Shown here piece after piece: positions 35,068 through 43,284 of a stretch of 64,000 nucleotides of DNA. A model generated the notes under the pieces. It did not search any database. It was not told the origin of the DNA and was given only the letters and a program-made list of their open reading frames with translations. This DNA is from Chitinophagaceae bacterium (lineage in GTDB: Bacteria > Bacteroidota > Bacteroidia > Chitinophagales > Chitinophagaceae): positions 682,001 through 746,000 of the forward strand of contig JADKKA010000022.1 in the NCBI GenBank assembly GCA_016720745.1, read 5' to 3'. The translations under genes and the position numbers were made by a program. Each line of letters opens with the position of its first letter. The first letter of the stretch is position 1.

Positions 35068-35802
35068 CAGCAATTGCATGACGTATTCTTTTTTTCTCTG
35101 GGATACGGGCACCGATAAGCCTTCCTCCAGTATCAGCATGCCGCCATCTCTTTTGTCAAATACCCTGATTTTAGCTGGATTCACCAGGAAACTATGATGT
35201 GTGCGTACAAACCCCAGCGGCTCCAGCACGGATTCATATTCTTTAAGATTTTTTGAAACGAGGATGGATTTATTACCAGTTATAAAAAATTTGGTATAAG
35301 TACCTTCCGCTTCGCAATACAGGATATCGGTGACTTTGATGAAATAGGTGTTGTCAATATCTTTTAAAACGATCTTTTTCTCATGCTGATTTAACCCCGT
35401 GAGTTGTTGCAATAACACCTGTACCTGTTGCTGTAAGGATTTTGATTGCAGGTTCTTTTCTGCCCGCAAAACACTTGATTGAAGCGATTCCGGGTCAACC
35501 GGTTTCAGCAGGTAGTCAATAGCACTGAAACGGAAAGCTTCAATGGCATATTGATTATGGGCGGTAATAAAGATGAGTTGAAAAGTTGGATTTAATACCT
35601 GTTTCATCAGGTCAAAACCGGTTCCATCATCCATTTCAACATCCAAAAACAGTATATCCGGCTGGAAAGTCCTGATCTTTTGTAAGCCGGTCTGGACTCC
35701 TTCTGCCGTTTCAATGATTGTTACGGAAGGGCAATATGCTGAGAGCAATTGTTGCAGACCAGTGCGCAGATGCGCTTCATTATCAATTATCAGGGCTTTC
35801 AT
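35056..35802 (-). CDS. Stand-alone LytTR-family response regulator LR2
   Basis: A 248-aa paralogue of LR1 and LR3. I start it at the ATG at 35802 (MKALIIDNEAHL), which aligns with the other two, rather than 13 codons upstream. The receiver has D54 (LFLDVEMDDGTGFD) and K105 (LLKPVD). The LytTR domain has DILYCEAEGTYTKFF, VRTHHSFLVNPAKI and VPVSQRKKEYV. Unlike the others it has no kinase beside it; it stands between P1 and P2. Kinase K3, which lacks a regulator, is a plausible partner. It is divergent from P2, sharing a 150-bp promoter region. Confidence 0.92.
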   Translation of the reverse strand: MKALIIDNEAHLRTGLQQLLSAYCPSVTIIETAEGVQTGLQKIRTFQPDILFLDVEMDDGTGFDLMKQVLNPTFQLIFITAHNQYAIEAFRFSAIDYLLKPVDPESLQSSVLRAEKNLQSKSLQQQVQVLLQQLTGLNQHEKKIVLKDIDNTYFIKVTDILYCEAEGTYTKFFITGNKSILVSKNLKEYESVLEPLGFVRTHHSFLVNPAKIRVFDKRDGGMLILEEGLSVPVSQRKKEYVMQLLEKN

Positions 35803-35928
35803 ATTCCAGGCGAAATTACTAAAAGCAGGTCGCATCTGCATTTTTTGCAGATATTCTTTCAGGGGCTGCGCCGGCTAGCCTTTTTGAGTCAGCTGCTTAT
35901 TGGGCTGAAATCCCTTGGAAGGGTTAAA

Positions 35929-35936
35929 TAGCTTTA
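35929..35936 (+). promoter_or_regulatory. -7 box of P2 (TAGCTTTA)
   Basis: It starts 24 nt before the P2 ATG. The surrounding 'aaatagctttaagtaaaa' closely matches the P3 upstream sequence 'aaatagctttgagtaaat', which points to a shared promoter architecture for the P family. Confidence 0.5.
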
Positions 35937-35952
35937 AGTAAAATCTGTTATT

Positions 35953-37785
35953 ATGAAACAAGTCCTTGCGCTCCTGACCGGGGTGCTCATCCTTACATGT
36001 TCCCAGGCCCAGATCTCTGTCCGAGTCAAAAAAAATGGGGGCGGCAGTGAAGTGGATGTCAAAACAACCCCCAGAAATACGGGGTCTCCTTCCTCCAAGC
36101 CTTCCGGTAACGATAACAAAACCAGTCCTGCCGGAAATGAATCAAAGACTAGTCCATCCGGGGAAACAAAGACAACTCCACCCGTAACTGAAAGTCCAAA
36201 ACCCGCAACCGATACGGCTGCAAAACCTACTGTAACGGCAACTTACGATGCCAGTTATACGGGGCCGGCAAAAGTATCTTTGAAGTCTTTCTGGACCCAT
36301 ATGGAAAAGATAAAGGCGGGAACCGGAACTGCCTCCTCCCTTAACAATGCAGATCGAATGCTCAAACAAATCAAAGAGCAGGATCCCGGGTTTGATATAA
36401 GCACGCTTAGCGCCATGTTGCAGCCCTATAAAGATAAAGCGGCTCAGGAGGCGTCTAGTAAGGCCGATGCCAAATCTGCTGAAGAAGCAAAGACATTATA
36501 TTTCAAAAACTTTCATAATAAAATGATAGGTGTGTACTCAAGTGGAATTGATATACAACCGGGTGTGGTAGGAGCTGTTTACCTGGAACGTGTAAAAGCG
36601 TTGAATATTGATGAGTACAAAGAAAAAAGAAAAGCGTCACCAGAAGGCGGACCCAATAGTTATCCGGTGCTGGCTGATGCCATGCTGGCTGATTATGATA
36701 ATTATGTAAAAAGGGCTGATCGCCTGAAATGGAATGTAATAGCTCCCATGACTGCCAGCACAAAAGCAAAGAACCCACAGGAAAAAACGGAATTGCTAAT
36801 TGATGCCCGTAAAGAATGTGAGGCCGTCCTGATTCTGGCACCGAATAATACGGCCTTCAAGCAAAAACTGGATGAAATCAATAAATTATTGGGAGCAGCC
36901 GATGCCGAAGCAGCCAAATATTTTACCAGCGATTTTCATAAAGAGAACCTGAACAAAATTGTGTGGAGCACACAACCGCTGGTCATTGGGAAAGAAAAGG
37001 AGATGGCGGCATCTATCAAAAATGAATTCAAAACCGGAGATTATATTTTTGGAACCGCCTATCTGGGAGTGAACGCAAAAGATGTTATGGAAGGTAATAC
37101 CAACCTGCGCGTACGGATCCGGATAGATGGCGGAACAGCGGTATGGGGTGGCGATTTGTCTTATATAGAACTTCCATTGACTGCACAGGGAAAATCCTGG
37201 TTTCAGTTTGCTTTTATTCCAAATGCACAATGGCTGAAAGATAATTATGCAGCCTACATGGCAGAAGAGAACTGGACCTTTTCTTATCTGATGGATGATC
37301 TTGTCCGCAGCGGTGATATCAGTCATGCCATCACTTACGAATTGATCTTCCCATCGAGTAAAATCAGTGATATCAAGAGCGGTTTTTCATTGGATCTGAG
37401 TGGCGGATCAACAGATATCAAAGCGCTGTCCACCAAATTCCACAACGAATTGATGGCTTCCCGCACATTGCCCAAAGCAGGAATGTCCAATGCAGCCCTG
37501 GAACAGCAAATGGTTGCGGCGGCTAATAACGAGGGATGGAACGATAAATTTCTGAAAGCTATCATCACATCCTCCTCCTGGAATATTGCCAAAAATGAAT
37601 TGACAGGTGTCATTCTTTATCGCTGGTTGGGTGCCGTTTGCACTACGAAAAGTAATGATGGCAAATGCTATTATCAGGAGTTCAGCTTTAAGCAGGAATA
37701 TACCGGAGGAGGGAATTACAGTGGCACGGTGAAATTCAATAGCTATGGCGGGAAAAAGGAAATTGGCTGTGATAAAATAAAGTAA
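35953..37785 (+). CDS. Secreted protein P2, the long member of the P family
   Basis: A 610-aa protein. The signal peptide is cleaved near SQAQ (residue 21). A Pro/Thr/Ser-rich linker (about 32-82, with several 'TSP.G..KT' units) follows. The P-family N-terminal block starts YTGPAKVSLKSFWTHMEKI (about 95), then helical segments and an extra ~130-residue beta domain (about 355-480, VKDVMEGNTNLRVRIRIDGGTAVW) not seen in P1, P3 or P4. The family C-terminal domain is EGWNDKFLKAIITSSSW, ELTGVI, GKCYYQEFSFKQEYTG and EIGCDKIK. It is divergent from LR2. Function is unknown; an exported, possibly surface role is inferred. Confidence 0.75.
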   Translation: MKQVLALLTGVLILTCSQAQISVRVKKNGGGSEVDVKTTPRNTGSPSSKPSGNDNKTSPAGNESKTSPSGETKTTPPVTESPKPATDTAAKPTVTATYDASYTGPAKVSLKSFWTHMEKIKAGTGTASSLNNADRMLKQIKEQDPGFDISTLSAMLQPYKDKAAQEASSKADAKSAEEAKTLYFKNFHNKMIGVYSSGIDIQPGVVGAVYLERVKALNIDEYKEKRKASPEGGPNSYPVLADAMLADYDNYVKRADRLKWNVIAPMTASTKAKNPQEKTELLIDARKECEAVLILAPNNTAFKQKLDEINKLLGAADAEAAKYFTSDFHKENLNKIVWSTQPLVIGKEKEMAASIKNEFKTGDYIFGTAYLGVNAKDVMEGNTNLRVRIRIDGGTAVWGGDLSYIELPLTAQGKSWFQFAFIPNAQWLKDNYAAYMAEENWTFSYLMDDLVRSGDISHAITYELIFPSSKISDIKSGFSLDLSGGSTDIKALSTKFHNELMASRTLPKAGMSNAALEQQMVAAANNEGWNDKFLKAIITSSSWNIAKNELTGVILYRWLGAVCTTKSNDGKCYYQEFSFKQEYTGGGNYSGTVKFNSYGGKKEIGCDKIK

Positions 37786-37836
37786 TGGCCGGTCTAATCC
37801 TGATTTAGTATTTCCATCCAGTTCCAAATACAACAA

Positions 37837-37868
37837 AAATACCCGGTCACATCAGCCGGGTATTTCTT
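37837..37868. terminator. Bidirectional terminator between P2 and the LamG lipoprotein gene
   Basis: AAATACCCGG-tcacatcag-CCGGGTATTT is a perfect 10-bp inverted repeat between two convergent genes, with A/T-rich ends serving both directions. Confidence 0.85.
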
Positions 37869-37885
37869 TATTGGTAGCTACAGGA

Positions 37886-38674
37886 TCAGGGCCGGAAAGA
37901 GTAGAGTGCATTAATTTCCTGGGGACTTAATGTTTTATTATACACCCGGTAATCGTCGATAGAACCGTTTAAAAATGTAGTGAAACCCGGGTGAAAACCA
38001 AATGAGCCGATCAGCTGATTAGCTTGTGTGCAGAAGACCATACTGGTGGCAGTACCAGCATAGCTGCAGGACGTATTTTTTTCTCCATTGATATAGAAAT
38101 CCATATCGTTGGCCCCTCTTACGTTCACTACAATATGATACCAGTTATTGGCACTGAATAGGGCAGGTGTTGTAATGGTATTAATAGCAGTTTCATTTAA
38201 ACTGCTATTATCGCCAAAACCAAATGTCATTTTACCGGGTCCGACCTTTCCCAATTGTAGCCAAAAACCGCTGGTGTTATTATATTCACCTCCATCGGCT
38301 TTTATTAATGCCTGACTGCTGTTAGGATCCGCCGTTTTAAACCAAATAGAAATGGAAAATGGAAGTCCACTGAGTTTAGCGCTGACAGAAGGTACGGCAA
38401 TTGTGCTATTGTTGGGACCCGACCCAAATACTGCTGCTTCATTGGGCCGCCCGAATCGGTCAGCCTCGAAAATAATGTTATAAACGTTTAAGGCATTGAG
38501 GCTGTTCCCACTGGTATCTCTAACATTCCCATTAAAAGGGTAATGAACCAGTTTCCCCGGTTGGGGCCCCATTTGTTCGGGGTTATTGTCTGTGTTGTTG
38601 TCTTTTTCTTTTTTACAACTAACGACAAATAAAGAACTGCATAAGAAGGCGGATAAAAAAAGTGTTGTTTTCAT
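37886..38674 (-). CDS. LamG/concanavalin-like lipoprotein, 262 aa
   Basis: An SPII signal with Cys20 (FVVSC) and an Asn/Asp/Lys linker. A LamG jelly-roll domain starts LVHYPFNGNVRDTSGNSLNA (about 42) and includes FSISIWFKTADPNSSQALI, WYHIVVNVRGANDMDFYING and ends IDDYRVYNKTLSPQEINALY, all standard for the LamG-like jellyroll fold. It is probably a surface lipoprotein that binds carbohydrate or protein. It is downstream of regulator LR3 on the same strand with a 135-nt gap holding overlapping hairpins. Confidence 0.9.
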   Translation of the reverse strand: MKTTLFLSAFLCSSLFVVSCKKEKDNNTDNNPEQMGPQPGKLVHYPFNGNVRDTSGNSLNALNVYNIIFEADRFGRPNEAAVFGSGPNNSTIAVPSVSAKLSGLPFSISIWFKTADPNSSQALIKADGGEYNNTSGFWLQLGKVGPGKMTFGFGDNSSLNETAINTITTPALFSANNWYHIVVNVRGANDMDFYINGEKNTSCSYAGTATSMVFCTQANQLIGSFGFHPGFTTFLNGSIDDYRVYNKTLSPQEINALYSFRP

Positions 38675-38728
38675 GATCGGTATTATTTGATCATAAAGAG
38701 ACTTCTTTTATCCGAAGGTTTTACGGGC

Positions 38729-38754
38729 GTTTCATGTCTGAAACAGCTTGTTTC
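38729..38754 (-). promoter_or_regulatory. Two overlapping, mutually exclusive hairpins upstream of the LamG gene
   Basis: GTTTCA-tgtc-TGAAAC (38729-38744) and GAAACA-gct-TGTTTC (38740-38754) share the bases GAAAC. Only one can form at a time in RNA, or they may be adjacent operators in DNA. They lie 55-80 nt before the LamG start codon, in the gap after LR3. Confidence 0.4.
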
Positions 38755-38809
38755 TTAAACGATCAGTCTGGAAATGTATCTGATCTTGATTTTTTTCCAA
38801 GAAATTGAA

Positions 38810-39559
38810 TTAGCGGTTTTCAAGAAACTGAATCACAAAATCCTTTTTTCGCTGTGAAACCGGTACACTATGGCCTCCTTCCAGGATCAGGGTGCCACTG
38901 TCTGTTTTGCGGTCGTATATTTTTATTTTGGTTGGATTGACCAGGCAGGAGTGGTGGGTACGGATAAATCCGGCCGGTGCCAGTATTTCTTCATAAGAAC
39001 GCAGGTTCCGGGAAACAAAGATGGGTTCTGCATTGCTGAGGTAAAATTTGGTATAAGACCCTTCCGCTTCACAAAAAAGGATATCCCTGATTTTTATAAA
39101 GTAAGTCTTATCGACATCTTTTAGTACAATTTGTTTTTCGGTATCTGTCTTTCCCCCGATTTGCTGCAGCAGGATGGTCATTTGCTGTTGCATGGATTGC
39201 TGATTGATATTTGTAATTGCCCTTTCCAGAGCCTGCCGGAGTTCGGCCGGATCTACCGGTTTTAATAAGTAATCAATGGCACTGTACCGGAAAGCCTGTA
39301 TGGCATATTCATTATGTGCGGTAGTAAAAATAAGCTGAAAACCGGGTTGCGGTATCTGTTGTAAAAGGTCAAAGCCGGTGCCGTCATCCATTTCTACGTC
39401 CAGCAGCACAATGTCCGGCCGGAATTGAGTAATTTTTTCAATACCATCTTTGACGCCCGTTGCTTCTTCCACCTGGTGAACATCTTTACTCCAGTTGTGA
39501 ACCATCTTTGCCAATGTTTCTCTGACTGCTTTTTCATTGTCAACCAGCAGGATTTTCAT
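38810..39559 (-). CDS. LytTR-family response regulator LR3
   Basis: A 249-aa protein. The receiver has D54 (VLLDVEMDDGTGFD), T83 in FTTAHNEYA and K105 (LLKPVD). The LytTR domain has DILFCEAEGSYTKFY, IRTHHSCLVNPTKI and VPVSQRKKDFV. It starts 11 nt after the stop codon of kinase K2 and forms its pair. By eye it is closer to LR1 than to LR2 at the N-terminus (MKILLVDNEK in both). It probably controls genes of this island, but its binding sites are not identified. Confidence 0.93.
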   Translation of the reverse strand: MKILLVDNEKAVRETLAKMVHNWSKDVHQVEEATGVKDGIEKITQFRPDIVLLDVEMDDGTGFDLLQQIPQPGFQLIFTTAHNEYAIQAFRYSAIDYLLKPVDPAELRQALERAITNINQQSMQQQMTILLQQIGGKTDTEKQIVLKDVDKTYFIKIRDILFCEAEGSYTKFYLSNAEPIFVSRNLRSYEEILAPAGFIRTHHSCLVNPTKIKIYDRKTDSGTLILEGGHSVPVSQRKKDFVIQFLENR

Positions 39560-39570
39560 GTTGAGGATTT

Positions 39571-41448
39571 TTAAATTTGATCTTTATAAATGAGCGGGAG
39601 GTGGATAGCGACCAGCACTCCCGGCTTATTCTCGTTATTGGTGATTTGATAACCGGCCCTGGTTTTTAATTTCCTGTTCAATAAATAAACCCGGTCCCTG
39701 ATGATCTGGGTAGCCCTGGAAATATGGTCGCTGTTCTTTTGGCCGGGGGAGGGGAGCCCTTTTCCATTGTCTGTAATTTCAATCAGTAGTTCTTTATTTA
39801 GTAGGTGAAAGGCCACTTTGATTTCGCCTTTGTATTGGAGACCGGCAAAAGCATGTTCAATGCTGTTTTCGACAAAGGGCTGAATGATCATCGGGGGAAT
39901 CTGCAATTCATCGGTTTCCAGATCACCTGCCGCGACTATTTCATAGGAAAAGGCATCCGGGTAGTGCACTTTTTGTACTTCCAGGTATTGGGTCAGAAAA
40001 TCGATTTCCTGTTCAATGCTGATATATTCCTTGTAAGTGCTTTCCAGTGTTTCCCGCATGATATTACTGAACCTTGCCAGATTACCTGCCATTACCTCTC
40101 CATGATTTTCCTGGAGGGCCAGCTTTTGTAATGTGGTAAGGGTATTAAAAAAGAAATGCGGATTCATTCTGGCCTGGTTGAGTCTTTGTTCTGTTTCCAG
40201 TACAACCTTTTTGTGTTTCAGGGATTGTTGCCTTACATAAAAACCGATGGCCAATAGCGCAAGGATACCGGCGATAGACAGCAACAGGTAAATCTGTTTT
40301 TTTTTGCTGAGATCCCTGATCGTGTTTTCGTTTTTGGCCTGATTATATTTTTTTTCCAGTTCCGTGATGGCATTGTTTTTTTCTACGGAGAATAGGCTGT
40401 CCCTGATGGCAACCATTTTTTCATACGCATTAAGACCTCGGGTGCTGTCTCCGTTTGCTTTAGAAGCCAGGTAAATATTTTCGTAGGCACTGATCATCAT
40501 TTGCGGATTAAAAGCTGTCGCATATTGCAGGGCGGAATCCGCCATAATACCTGACTCCTCATATTTTTTCATCTGATATAATGCTGCAGCTTTTTTACTG
40601 AATCCGGCATAAGTAATCCGGTCGAATAAGTGTACTCCTCTTGGGCTGCTTTTAATTATGATTTCGGCATACCGGATGGCTTCTGATGTTTTGCCGGTTT
40701 GCAGAGAATAGCCGGCCATGGTTTCATTGGCTTCCAGGAAAGCCAGGATATCCTTGCTTTTTTCGGCAATACTCATTGCTTCGAGACCAAGGATCGAAGC
40801 GGAATCGGCATAGGAAGAAGTGCTGGTTTCTTTGTACAAGTCAAGATAGGAATTGGCAAGTCTTGTGGCAACAGAGGCAACCAGGGAGGGTACTTTGTTT
40901 TGTTGTTTTGCTGCGGCCATGGCGTTCCGGTAATAAAAAATGGCTTTTGCCGTTTGGCCGATGGAGGAAAATGCGGAAGCCAGGTCTGTGTTGGCCCGGC
41001 TGAGTCCGTAGTAATCTTTTGCTTTTGTGGCGGCATCAATTCCTTTCAGACCGGCAATAACAAAACTGTCCTGCTGATTTAATTCCAAATACATTTTAGC
41101 CAGTGTGCTGTAATGTCTCACATATAAATCCTGGTTACAGTTTTTTTCTTTTAGCAGTTTTTCTTCTTCGGCCAGAAAGAGACGGGCAGCACCGGTATTT
41201 TTTTCTGCGATAGCGATCTGGGCCATCCATCCCTGATAGAAAATAATACAGGCAGTGTTTTTATAATTCAGGAGTTTCCGGGCATAAAAAGAAGCGGAGT
41301 CCAGTTGACCCGAATTGAAATAGTAGCCCATTGGTGCTCTCAGGGATTCTGCCTCGGGGCATTTGCAGTTTTCCTGTGACTGCAGGGGCAAGTTGATCAG
41401 GAGTGATCCGGCCAATAAGAAAAGGATATAATACTTTCGGTTATACAT
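39571..41448 (-). CDS. LytS-type sensor histidine kinase K2 with periplasmic TPR sensor
   Basis: A 625-aa protein. The signal peptide ends near residue 25 and the mature start is ENCKC (C28-x-C30). TPR-like helices span about 40-365 (LYVRHYSTLAKMYLELNQQDS, AIFYYRNAMAAAKQQNK). One membrane helix lies near 388-410. Phospho-acceptor H431 is in QARMNPHFFFNTL, the N-box is IIQPFVENSIEHAF and the G-box EITDNGKGL. It is the most divergent of the three kinases (EHAFAGLQYKGE instead of EHGF..INYPGE). It lies between T2 (1-nt gap upstream) and LR3. Confidence 0.92.
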   Translation of the reverse strand: MYNRKYYILFLLAGSLLINLPLQSQENCKCPEAESLRAPMGYYFNSGQLDSASFYARKLLNYKNTACIIFYQGWMAQIAIAEKNTGAARLFLAEEEKLLKEKNCNQDLYVRHYSTLAKMYLELNQQDSFVIAGLKGIDAATKAKDYYGLSRANTDLASAFSSIGQTAKAIFYYRNAMAAAKQQNKVPSLVASVATRLANSYLDLYKETSTSSYADSASILGLEAMSIAEKSKDILAFLEANETMAGYSLQTGKTSEAIRYAEIIIKSSPRGVHLFDRITYAGFSKKAAALYQMKKYEESGIMADSALQYATAFNPQMMISAYENIYLASKANGDSTRGLNAYEKMVAIRDSLFSVEKNNAITELEKKYNQAKNENTIRDLSKKKQIYLLLSIAGILALLAIGFYVRQQSLKHKKVVLETEQRLNQARMNPHFFFNTLTTLQKLALQENHGEVMAGNLARFSNIMRETLESTYKEYISIEQEIDFLTQYLEVQKVHYPDAFSYEIVAAGDLETDELQIPPMIIQPFVENSIEHAFAGLQYKGEIKVAFHLLNKELLIEITDNGKGLPSPGQKNSDHISRATQIIRDRVYLLNRKLKTRAGYQITNNENKPGVLVAIHLPLIYKDQI

Positions 41449-41449
41449 A

Positions 41450-41941
41450 TTAGATATTGATTAAGGCAGGTACTTTCCCTCCATTCATCATACTGAGACA
41501 AAGATTGGCACAATGCAGTGCCTGTAAGATAAGAAATGAATCACATTCCCTTTCATACTCCTCATTCATTTGCAGGACAAAATCATGTGATTCCTTTTGC
41601 CAGTTCACCCGGGGGAGTAAGGCCAGTATTTCCTCTCCATTTTGATGATAGAGAGAGAAACGAAGCCTCCAGTTAGAGGATCTGGTAAAACGGTATTTCC
41701 TTCTTCTATTGACAAGCTGAATAATCAATCGGGCACCCGGCTCAATAGTGGTACTGGCAATTTTTTTTGTCTGTAGCATCGTATGCCAGATACCGGTTCC
41801 TGTTTGCCGAATCAGGAAATTGTCACAAGTAATCAGCTCGGCACCCAAAAAGCCTGAATCAGTGTATCCCAGCGTGGCTGCAGGCTGATTTTCTCCTGTA
41901 TGCAGGACAAATTTTGTTTTACTGAGTGTTTGAATCTTCAT
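41450..41941 (-). CDS. Small tubby/LURP-like protein T2, paired with kinase K2
   Basis: A 163-aa paralogue of T1. Beta strands lead (FVLHTGENQPAATLGYTDSG), then WRLRFSLYHQNGEEILALLP, FVLQMNEEYERECDSFLILQ and the hydrophobic helix ALHCANLCLSMMNGGKVPAL. There is no signal peptide, so it is probably cytoplasmic. Only 1 nt separates it from K2, indicating tight coupling. T1 and T2 share both fold pattern and gene position, which supports a real role in the kinase cassettes. The tubby/LURP assignment is an inference from the pattern. Confidence 0.7.
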   Translation of the reverse strand: MKIQTLSKTKFVLHTGENQPAATLGYTDSGFLGAELITCDNFLIRQTGTGIWHTMLQTKKIASTTIEPGARLIIQLVNRRRKYRFTRSSNWRLRFSLYHQNGEEILALLPRVNWQKESHDFVLQMNEEYERECDSFLILQALHCANLCLSMMNGGKVPALINI

Positions 41942-42001
41942 ATTCTACGGGCTAAAATTAGCTGGAATTCAACGAAGTGGAAAGCGGTGTCACCAGCGAT
42001 G

Positions 42002-42053
42002 ATTTTCATTTCATGGACGATTGAATTGGTTGCACAAACGATGAAAATGAAAT
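42002..42053. promoter_or_regulatory. Imperfect inverted repeat in the T2/P3 divergent promoter
   Basis: ATTTTCATTTCAT (42002-42014) and ATGAAAATGAAAT (42041-42053) are nearly complementary, 26 nt apart, in the 220-bp gap between the T2-K2-LR3 operon and P3-P4. This could be an operator. No LytTR array like that at P1 was found here. Confidence 0.35.
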
Positions 42054-42138
42054 AAAAAAGAATCCAGGCTGGGGATTGCAGTTATCAAATGGGGCTATTC
42101 GAAAGTGAAATCAGGTGAAAACTTGAAAATGTTCAAAA

Positions 42139-42146
42139 TAGCTTTG
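42139..42146 (+). promoter_or_regulatory. -7 box of P3 (TAGCTTTG)
   Basis: A perfect match to TAnnTTTG starting 23 nt before the P3 ATG, in the context 'aaatagctttgagtaaat' shared with P2. Confidence 0.6.
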
Positions 42147-42161
42147 AGTAAATGAAGTACC

Positions 42162-43274
42162 ATGAAAGCATATTTATTTGTAATGACCATGATATTGTTT
42201 GGCCTTACAGGATTTTCACAACCAGCCGATTATGCGGGACCTGCTAAAATTGCTGTGAATGCATTTTGGGATGGTGCTGGTAAATTAGAGCAATCTATTG
42301 TCGGTGGGGGATCTAATCTGGACAAGGATAAACTTATTGTTTTGCAAAGGAAAATTTTCGAAGTGAAAGCCAAAGACCCTGCCTATAGTACTGCTTCCAT
42401 GGAAGCGAAGATTGCCAGTTTAAAAGAGAAGATCGAGGGTAATCTGAAAAAAAATACAGCCGCATCAGTGGCTGTGATGGATAAGATGAAAAGCACCCGG
42501 TTATATACAGAAGCGCTGAAGAACCTGTTTTATTACAGTACCCAGTTAGGAAATTCTGATTTACCGGGAATCAAAGAAAGAATTGCAGCCTATAAACAAA
42601 AGACAGCTGATATTCTCACTATGGACCGTAGCGGGGCTGGCAAAGAACTGGAGTCACATAAAACGAAGCTGAAAATAACATTTCGTCAGGCCGAGAAAGA
42701 TTTGTATGAACTGGATCGTCGTTGCCGGGAGCAAACCAATAAGGATAATGCGGCTGTTCGGTATTATGAGCTGATGCTGTCACAGGCTTTTTGGGATGCA
42801 GCAAGGCAGGTATATCCGGAAGAGCCTGATTTTGCAAAAGCCAATGAAATTGCTCAGAAGTTATTAACTGGTCTTGGTACCATTGAGCAGGTATATGCCC
42901 TGGCGGCCAAAAGTAAAGAACAGAAAATCAATGACACCCGGCTTCCGGTACCGACGGTAACAGATCCTGTACTTGAAAAATTATTCCTGGATATTTTTAA
43001 TCAGTACCATGCTGAAGAGTTTAAAGGGAATGCCATCAAAGCCGTGATAACCAGCACCGACTGGTCGGTACAGCGGCACGAAATCACTGGCATCATTACC
43101 GGTCGTACCCGCAGGGCGGTTATCGTTTATAAAACATCAGAAGGGAAATGCTATCTCACGGGTAATTTCTTCCTTCACCAGGAATATATCGGGAACAGTT
43201 TTACCACTGCTACCACTTCACCCTATGGCATTTTGGGCAGCCAGGAAATGCGCTGTGAAAATGTTAAAAAATAA
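42162..43274 (+). CDS. Secreted protein P3 of the paralogous P family
   Basis: A 370-aa protein with a signal peptide (cleavage near GFSQ, residue 20). The mature N-terminus has the family block YAGPAKIAVNAFWDGAGKLEQSI. A helical centre follows (DRSGAGKELESHKTKLKITF, LYELDRRCREQ and AFWDAARQVYPEE). The C-terminal domain has AIKAVITSTDWSVQRHEITGIITGR, GKCYLTGNFFLHQEYIG and a final MRCENVKK. It is closest to P4, which follows 10 nt later in the same transcript. It is divergent from T2-K2-LR3. Function is unknown. Confidence 0.75.
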   Translation: MKAYLFVMTMILFGLTGFSQPADYAGPAKIAVNAFWDGAGKLEQSIVGGGSNLDKDKLIVLQRKIFEVKAKDPAYSTASMEAKIASLKEKIEGNLKKNTAASVAVMDKMKSTRLYTEALKNLFYYSTQLGNSDLPGIKERIAAYKQKTADILTMDRSGAGKELESHKTKLKITFRQAEKDLYELDRRCREQTNKDNAAVRYYELMLSQAFWDAARQVYPEEPDFAKANEIAQKLLTGLGTIEQVYALAAKSKEQKINDTRLPVPTVTDPVLEKLFLDIFNQYHAEEFKGNAIKAVITSTDWSVQRHEITGIITGRTRRAVIVYKTSEGKCYLTGNFFLHQEYIGNSFTTATTSPYGILGSQEMRCENVKK

Positions 43275-43284
43275 ATACACTATT

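Noticed and set aside
35803..35952. LytTR-box array sought between LR2 and P2.
   Set aside because: Isolated CAGCTG and GGGCTG words occur (35862, 35889, 35901) but their spacings (27 and 12 bp) are not phased, so no array is claimed.
41942..42161. LytTR-box array sought between T2 and P3.
   Set aside because: Single look-alikes (TTAGCTGGA at 41958, GCAGTTATC at 42078) are present without a partner at 20-22 bp. Only an inverted repeat and a -7 box are reported.
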